Assembly (NCBI GenBank): GCA_030620065.1
Contig: JAUXFJ010000010.1
Span: 1-14,656 of the forward strand
Origin: Anaerolineaceae bacterium
Lineage (GTDB): Bacteria; Chloroflexota; Anaerolineae; Anaerolineales; Anaerolineaceae
Length of the DNA stretch: 14,656 bases
Direction of reading: 5' to 3'
Under the pieces are notes generated by a model that was not told the DNA's origin, did not search any database, and saw only the letters and a program-made list of their open reading frames with translations. Position numbers and translations under genes: made by a program. This document shows positions 14,183 to 14,656 of the stretch, piece by piece; position 1 is the first letter of the stretch; every line of letters starts with the position of its first letter.

Positions 14183-14485
14183 ATGGATAAGATCTGGATC
14201 ATAGGCATAGCGGGAATGGTCTTGGCCCTCCTCGTGATGGCAATTTTCTTTGGAAAGAACAAACCCGACGCAACTGACGGCGAAGGCAGACTCAAGACAA
14301 AAATTGGCTTTGAAAATGATTACACCCGTGTTTTATATGATCACTGCCCCTACTGTCATACCTTACTGCGCCAGAGGGTCAAGCTCAAAGCCCCTCAGCC
14401 GCTTGAAGAGGTCATCACCAGCAGCGCATTCCTGTCTGAAGATCTAAAATGTCCCCAATGCGGTCAAACGCTGCATTTGGAATAA
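14183..14485 (+). CDS. Small membrane-anchored zinc-ribbon protein
   Basis: A 100-residue protein of unknown function. It has an N-terminal membrane helix (about 4-23) with a basic flank (FFGKNK), which places the rest in the cytoplasm. Two Cys pairs, CPYC (55, 58) and CPQC (90, 93), should bind one zinc ion. The 31-residue gap between pairs holds predicted strands and a helix. The start has a good ribosome site (GGGAGAG). It lies between wecC and wecB on the same strand but has its own -10 box, and wecB does as well, so the three may be separate transcripts. A role in polysaccharide synthesis is suggested only by position. Confidence 0.8.
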   Translation: MDKIWIIGIAGMVLALLVMAIFFGKNKPDATDGEGRLKTKIGFENDYTRVLYDHCPYCHTLLRQRVKLKAPQPLEEVITSSAFLSEDLKCPQCGQTLHLE

Positions 14486-14512
14486 TATAGCCCTCAGTCA
14501 GGGCCTCTCAAG

Positions 14513-14518
14513 TATAAT
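14513..14518 (+). promoter_or_regulatory. -10 box of wecB, leaderless spacing
   Basis: A perfect TATAAT ends six bases before the wecB ATG at 14525, so transcription should begin at the start codon itself. No ribosome site precedes the ATG, in line with a leaderless message. Confidence 0.6.
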
Positions 14519-14524
14519 AAACTC

Positions 14525-14656
14525 ATGAAAAACAAACTGCGTGTGCTCACCATCTTCGGTACCCGCCCTGAAGCGGTCAAAATGGCACCGGTTGTGCATG
14601 AACTCTCGCGCCACCCGGAAATTGACTCGCAGGTGTGTGTGACCGCCCAACACCGC
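14525..14656 (+). CDS. wecB: UDP-N-acetylglucosamine 2-epimerase, N-terminal part only
   Basis: The first 44 codons of an enzyme that converts UDP-GlcNAc to UDP-ManNAc, the substrate of WecC. The visible N-terminus carries the family hallmark TIFGTRPEAVKMAPVV at about residues 9-24 and then TAQHR, which begins the conserved TGQHR-type region. The gene runs off the window end; it is not broken as far as can be seen. Together with wecC it supplies UDP-ManNAcA for a surface polymer. The identity rests on a short but very characteristic stretch. Confidence 0.93.
   Translation, partial: MKNKLRVLTIFGTRPEAVKMAPVVHELSRHPEIDSQVCVTAQHR

Noticed and set aside
14487..14503. Short GCCCT/AGGGC hairpin after the small zinc-ribbon gene
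   Set aside because: Only five base pairs and no T-run follow, so it is too weak to call a terminator.

Overview
The window looks like a chromosomal segment of a Chloroflexota bacterium of the class Anaerolineae. The grounds are indirect: moderate GC, threonine/proline-rich linkers leading into an SH3b domain, a glutamate-mutase-L-like (MutL) operon without any mutase gene, a DUF6754-like membrane protein, and several genes whose -10 box lies only 6-8 bases before the ATG, which suggests leaderless mRNAs. No rRNA, tRNA, insertion sequence, phage gene or CRISPR array was found. Gene density is high and no gap exceeds about 215 bases.

Left part (1-4820). A two-component system lies on the minus strand: an OmpR-type response regulator followed by its histidine kinase, which is cut by the window edge. 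It is divergent from a plus-strand polyprenol-phosphate sugar-1-phosphate transferase, the enzyme that starts a glycan chain. Convergent to that is an orphan lipoprotein resembling the BMP/Med substrate-binding family. Next, on the plus strand, is a multi-pass membrane protein resembling DUF389 with a Thr/Pro linker and an outside SH3b domain. A bidirectional hairpin terminator at about 4854-4884 closes this region.

Centre (4932-12603). Eight minus-strand genes form what looks like one long operon, read from 12603 down to 4932. In transcription order: an 85-residue soluble protein; a DUF6754-like protein with a membrane helix at each end; a six-helix membrane protein; a large zinc-ribbon protein with repeated P-x-W-L motifs, a membrane helix and an outside domain; a second six-helix membrane protein that appears to be a paralogue of the first; a MutL-like ASKHA (actin/Hsp70-fold) ATPase; a beta-rich protein with a KOW-like segment; and a protein with a membrane helix at the N-terminus and an LPETG sorting signal at the C-terminus. 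The first seven genes overlap or nearly touch, so they are probably translationally coupled. I infer one membrane complex with a cytoplasmic actin-fold ATPase. This is the best candidate here for an undescribed system; its function cannot be read from the sequence.

Right part (12604-14656). Divergent from that operon are wecC (UDP-ManNAc dehydrogenase), a small membrane-anchored zinc-ribbon protein, and the start of wecB (UDP-GlcNAc 2-epimerase). WecB and WecC together make UDP-N-acetylmannosaminuronate from UDP-GlcNAc. With the sugar transferase at the left they point to cell-surface polysaccharide synthesis as the main recognisable theme.
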